A stretch of DNA of 64,000 nt, from contig NC_059473.1 in assembly GCF_018139145.2 (NCBI RefSeq), positions 5,696,503 through 5,760,502 of the forward strand, read 5' to 3'. The stretch's first letter is position 1. Every line of letters starts with the position of its first letter. Of the stretch, positions 60,562 through 64,000 are shown piece after piece. Source of the stretch: Gymnogyps californianus (lineage: Eukaryota > Chordata > Aves > Accipitriformes > Cathartidae). A model generated the notes under the pieces. That model made no database searches, had not been told where the DNA came from, and saw nothing but the letters and a program-made list of their open reading frames with translations. The translations under genes and the position numbers were made by a program.

Positions 60562-63500
60562 GCTTTCACACTGTGCCTAAGTTGGGGGCTTCCAAGTACC
60601 TAAAATTGCTCTTTAACTGGTATTCTGGCAAAAGCCTGTGCCATTGGATTCCATGACTGCGGTTAAAGTTCACGCCAGCATTTTAGTTTCCTTCTTTGTG
60701 TCATTACCTTGTTTGGGTACATGTAACCACCGCTTTGCCTATCCAGAAGTGTGGTTCTGGTGTATGTATTGACAACTTTAAAACTATGTACTGTGTTATC
60801 CCGAGTCCCACTTACAAATTGAAATTGTGCTGTTTGATACAAGACTATAGGAATAAATTGTCACAGCTCTTTTGGAGTGAAAACCTCCCAATAATTTCTA
60901 AAAAGAATTCCAGAAAAATTGGAATGTGCTTTTTGTCAGGTACAAAACCTGTTTAATGTTGCAACACAGTTTGTATGGCTATCACATGATCTCCATTGTC
61001 CTGCAAAATATAACATCCTCCTAATTTATAAACAAACCCGCAGGCAAACAAAACCCACCACACTCCCTCTTTTTTTAAATATGGTTGTAATCCTCTGGCG
61101 AGCCATGAAAGGTTTTCCTGTGGTACCTAAGGAAACTAGTGGTTTCTCATTGCCAGCCTTCTGTGTGCTCCTGGTCATGTGTTGGAGGCAGAGGTGGGTA
61201 CATCTCAGTTTATACGCTTAGCTCATCGTTGTCATGAGTCCATCCAGCCTTGCTGCAAACATGGACACAGAGTCCTTTCTGGATGGAGTACAACATTGTC
61301 AAATTCTGTACAAACAGCCTTAATGAATGTGAGTCACTTTATTCTTGGAATTCATTTCTGCACTGCAAATGGACATAATTATGTGGCTTAACTGATAGGA
61401 GCCATAAACAAAACAGAACTGTCAACCAAGTCCTGCAGGAAGCGATCGGCTAAGAGCCTCACTCACCATCGCTGGCTTGTAGAAAAAGCAAGTGCTATCA
61501 GGAGAGTCATGGGAAACAAAAAAAAGATGGTGAAATATCAGCTTGGGCTTTACATGCAAGGACAGCAAGTGGGAGTCAGGGGAACAGGAGTGTCAATAGT
61601 CACAGGGCTACAGTCCATGTAGGAATGTTGTGGGCCACCTGCAAGGCCTGCAGCACCCTGTGCACCACTCAGCCTAGGTGTTTTCTCTTGCCTTCACCCA
61701 GCAAGTTGTGCGATGAGACTCTCCTAGTGATGGGATTCTGCCTTCCACATCATGGAGGCTTGCCAGGCATGTTGTCGTAGGTGGGAAGCCTTGGAAGTGG
61801 CTGAGGCATTTAGAAGTACAACTGCTATTTGTCAGTTTATTTGCTTTAGAGCACAGAGGTTGCTTTTTTTTAATTGCATCCTTGGTGGTAGGATGTGTTA
61901 TTCATGGAACAGAGAAATTGGATGTATGTAATTTTGCTTTGGGTTGCTATGTCCCTCCATTCCTGTACAGTGTGCGCTCTGTTTTCGCAAGGTGCCTTCA
62001 GCCTATTTATGAACCTTCAGGGTGGCATCATAGTGGCTCAGTGTGGATTGTGGGAGACTTTTAAACCTGTCTATCTACTCATCTGATAAATGCAGGAGGG
62101 CAGAGGACAGGAAAGTGTGATAGAAGGCAAAAAAGCAGGGAGAGCTGAAATACAGGTTAAAAATCATGAGCTTTTCTCTGTGTGCTAAGTGAGATTCTCT
62201 TTTATACTCCAGGATCATAAGAAAAAGGAGATTTGTTATTCTTTAAAGCAGTCGAGCGCAGGTGTGCTTCTAAACAGAGCACGCAATGCTGCTGAAGCGG
62301 ACTGTCATGCTCAGCAGTGTGTGTCTGTGGTTTATCTCCATCAGAAGAGACTTCCTCTCTCAAGTTCCTCCGGTAGCTAAAAGGAGGCGAGGCCAGAGCG
62401 TGGCATTTGTCCAGGCATTTATCTTAGCGTGGCCTCTTTCTTCGTTCCCTCAGATCAACATATTGGCAGCGGCTGTGAGTCATGTTACCCTGAACTGGCA
62501 CTGGCAGCAGTAGGAGGGCAAAGAGGCCATTGTGCTCCCTCCTTCGCACCAGTTCCTCTGCCAATACGGCATTCAGAGCACTACAATGGGATATTGTGCC
62601 GCCGGGATTGCGTGCTACTCTTTTGATGGAGTGGGGAAGGGGTCATTATTTTTGTACAGTGGGAGCTAGCAATCTGGAACAAACTGCTTTAGAAAGCACC
62701 CAACTTTCCTTTCATTATTACCAAAATAAGAAATGTATTATGCGGCAAAAGGACTCCATGCTGCTTATGTAGTGGAGGGTTTTTTTTCCACCGTGTCAGA
62801 TATTTTTACTAAGCAAAAAAGGCTCAGGAAACCCTTTAAGGAATGTTAGTGTTCAACCTTTTGTGGGGGGAGGATGTGCTACTAATGGTTGGTAATTATA
62901 TCTTTTTTTTTTCCCAAGGAAATTCACAAATCTGACTTCTTTTGCTTTGGGAAGGAAGAAATCCCTTTGTGTGTGGTTAAATGGCTGGTGTGCTTCAGAG
63001 CAAGCCTGCAGATGCATTGTTTGGAACCAGAAGGAAGTGAAAGGTGGCAGCCTAATTACTGAGCTGAGATGCCTCTAGAGACGAGTAAGGTGCCCACATC
63101 CGTGTACGGCTTTCTTAGCAAATCACCCAGTTCAGCTCCAGGAACTCTTAGGAATCCTCAGTAAAAACAGAGATATCCAAGAGTTAGAAGTTTCAGCAAA
63201 CAAAAGACGAAAATCAATATTGTGTGTTAAGGACATAGTCATTATTAGCAGTGAATAGACATGTCAGAGCCCGCTGTGCGTAGCGTTCCCCTGTCAGCCA
63301 GGCTTTGGCTGGGGTGCCAGAAGTGTCCGCATTGGGATTTCCAGCTCCCAGATGTACCTTTCTCTTAGGAGTGTGAAGAGCTGATGGTGCTGTTGACCCT
63401 CATCCTCCCACCCCCTCACCATCCCCACTTGCAATTGCCTCAGATTTCCTCTGGTGAGCTACAAAGACGAAGTGATAAAACAGTTCCTACACACCTTGAC

Positions 63501-64000
63501 CTTCAATGGTCATAGAGTACAAATTTATTATTGGAGTTTTGTCTTAGTAATTGGCCTGAAGTTGTGCAATAACTTTTGTAACACAGGGGACTCAGTGTTG
63601 CTCTGTTCCAGACATGTAAATCAAGTACCTGTTTTTTTCCTCCTTAAATTTTGGGGATATTTGTGAGTTCACCATAGTTTTGAATAATCTTCCTAGCAGT
63701 GTGACAACTATATCTCTGGCTAGTTATTGAGTCTATTGAGATTTGAGAGACATTCTTCAACTTAAACAGCACTTCAGATAGTTGTTTGTGCTGTGTCATT
63801 TTAGGAATGCTGTAGTGCCATTACACCAATCTTTTACATATGTTAATAAAAATACAAGTCTCCTAAATATCCAGAATTGTGGCATGTTAGTGGTTTGTTG
63901 TTTATCAAGATTGCAGACAGGTGTCAAAAGCCCTTTAGGCTTTTAGGAGCTAGGTTATGCTTTAGGGCAGAGCCGGGTGTTGAAGCTGTCCTGTTCTCCA

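Larger units (their letters stand above)
45946..64000 (+). other. PLCB1: PLCB1 downstream intron, second part
   Basis: Intronic AT-rich sequence to the window end. It holds several homopolymers and TA-rich microsatellites, listed separately, and two inverted repeats at 49741 and 55958. A strong pyrimidine tract with AG lies at 58157-58178 without a convincing exon behind it. Open frames are all under about 115 codons, overlap on both strands and show no homology I recognise. I see no RNA gene and no further PLCB1 exon. Confidence 0.75.

Noticed and set aside
1..64000. CRISPR arrays, tRNA, rRNA, snRNA genes, prophage or bacterial operons
   Set aside because: No regularly spaced repeats, no cloverleaf or snRNA signature sequences, and no densely packed genes were seen. 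The window is vertebrate intron.

Overview
The window is vertebrate nuclear DNA, almost certainly from a bird. It is AT-rich, intron-like sequence with no operon structure and scattered short homopolymers. It carries a CR1 LINE of the avian type, ending in the characteristic octamer tail, and a solo endogenous-retrovirus LTR of a family common in bird genomes. Recognisable transposable elements cover only about 5-6 % of it, which also fits a bird.

One real coding segment is visible: a 69-nt exon at 23872-23940 on the + strand. It encodes 23 residues of the PH domain of phospholipase C beta-1 (PLCB1). Both ends are phase 0, and it has a clean acceptor, donor and a plausible branch point. From the known human gene I infer this is exon 3, which sits alone between two very large introns. 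The rest of the window is therefore read as PLCB1 intron: 1-23871 upstream and 23941-64000 downstream. No other PLCB1 exon was found by eye.

Layout. 1-11559: intron with no recognisable element apart from a palindrome cluster near 3.2 kb. 11560-12080: a decayed, internally deleted old CR1/L3-like fragment on the - strand. 12081-19251: intron with a small tandem repeat and a repeated C/EBP-like motif. 19257-19857: solo LTR on the - strand with a perfect 5-bp target duplication. 19863-23871: intron leading to the exon. 23941-43490: intron with a perfect hairpin near 28.0 kb and a CpG-dense patch near 32.7 kb containing a possible in-frame cryptic exon. 43491-45945: 5'-truncated, multiply frameshifted CR1 on the - strand. 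45946-64000: intron with AT microsatellites, homopolymers and two inverted repeats.

All three recognisable transposable elements lie antisense to PLCB1, as expected if sense insertions in introns are selected against. I found no convincing new biological system. The hunt items are mostly candidate regulatory or cryptic splicing elements, scored accordingly. Conservation, RNA-seq and database searches, which would settle them, could not be run.
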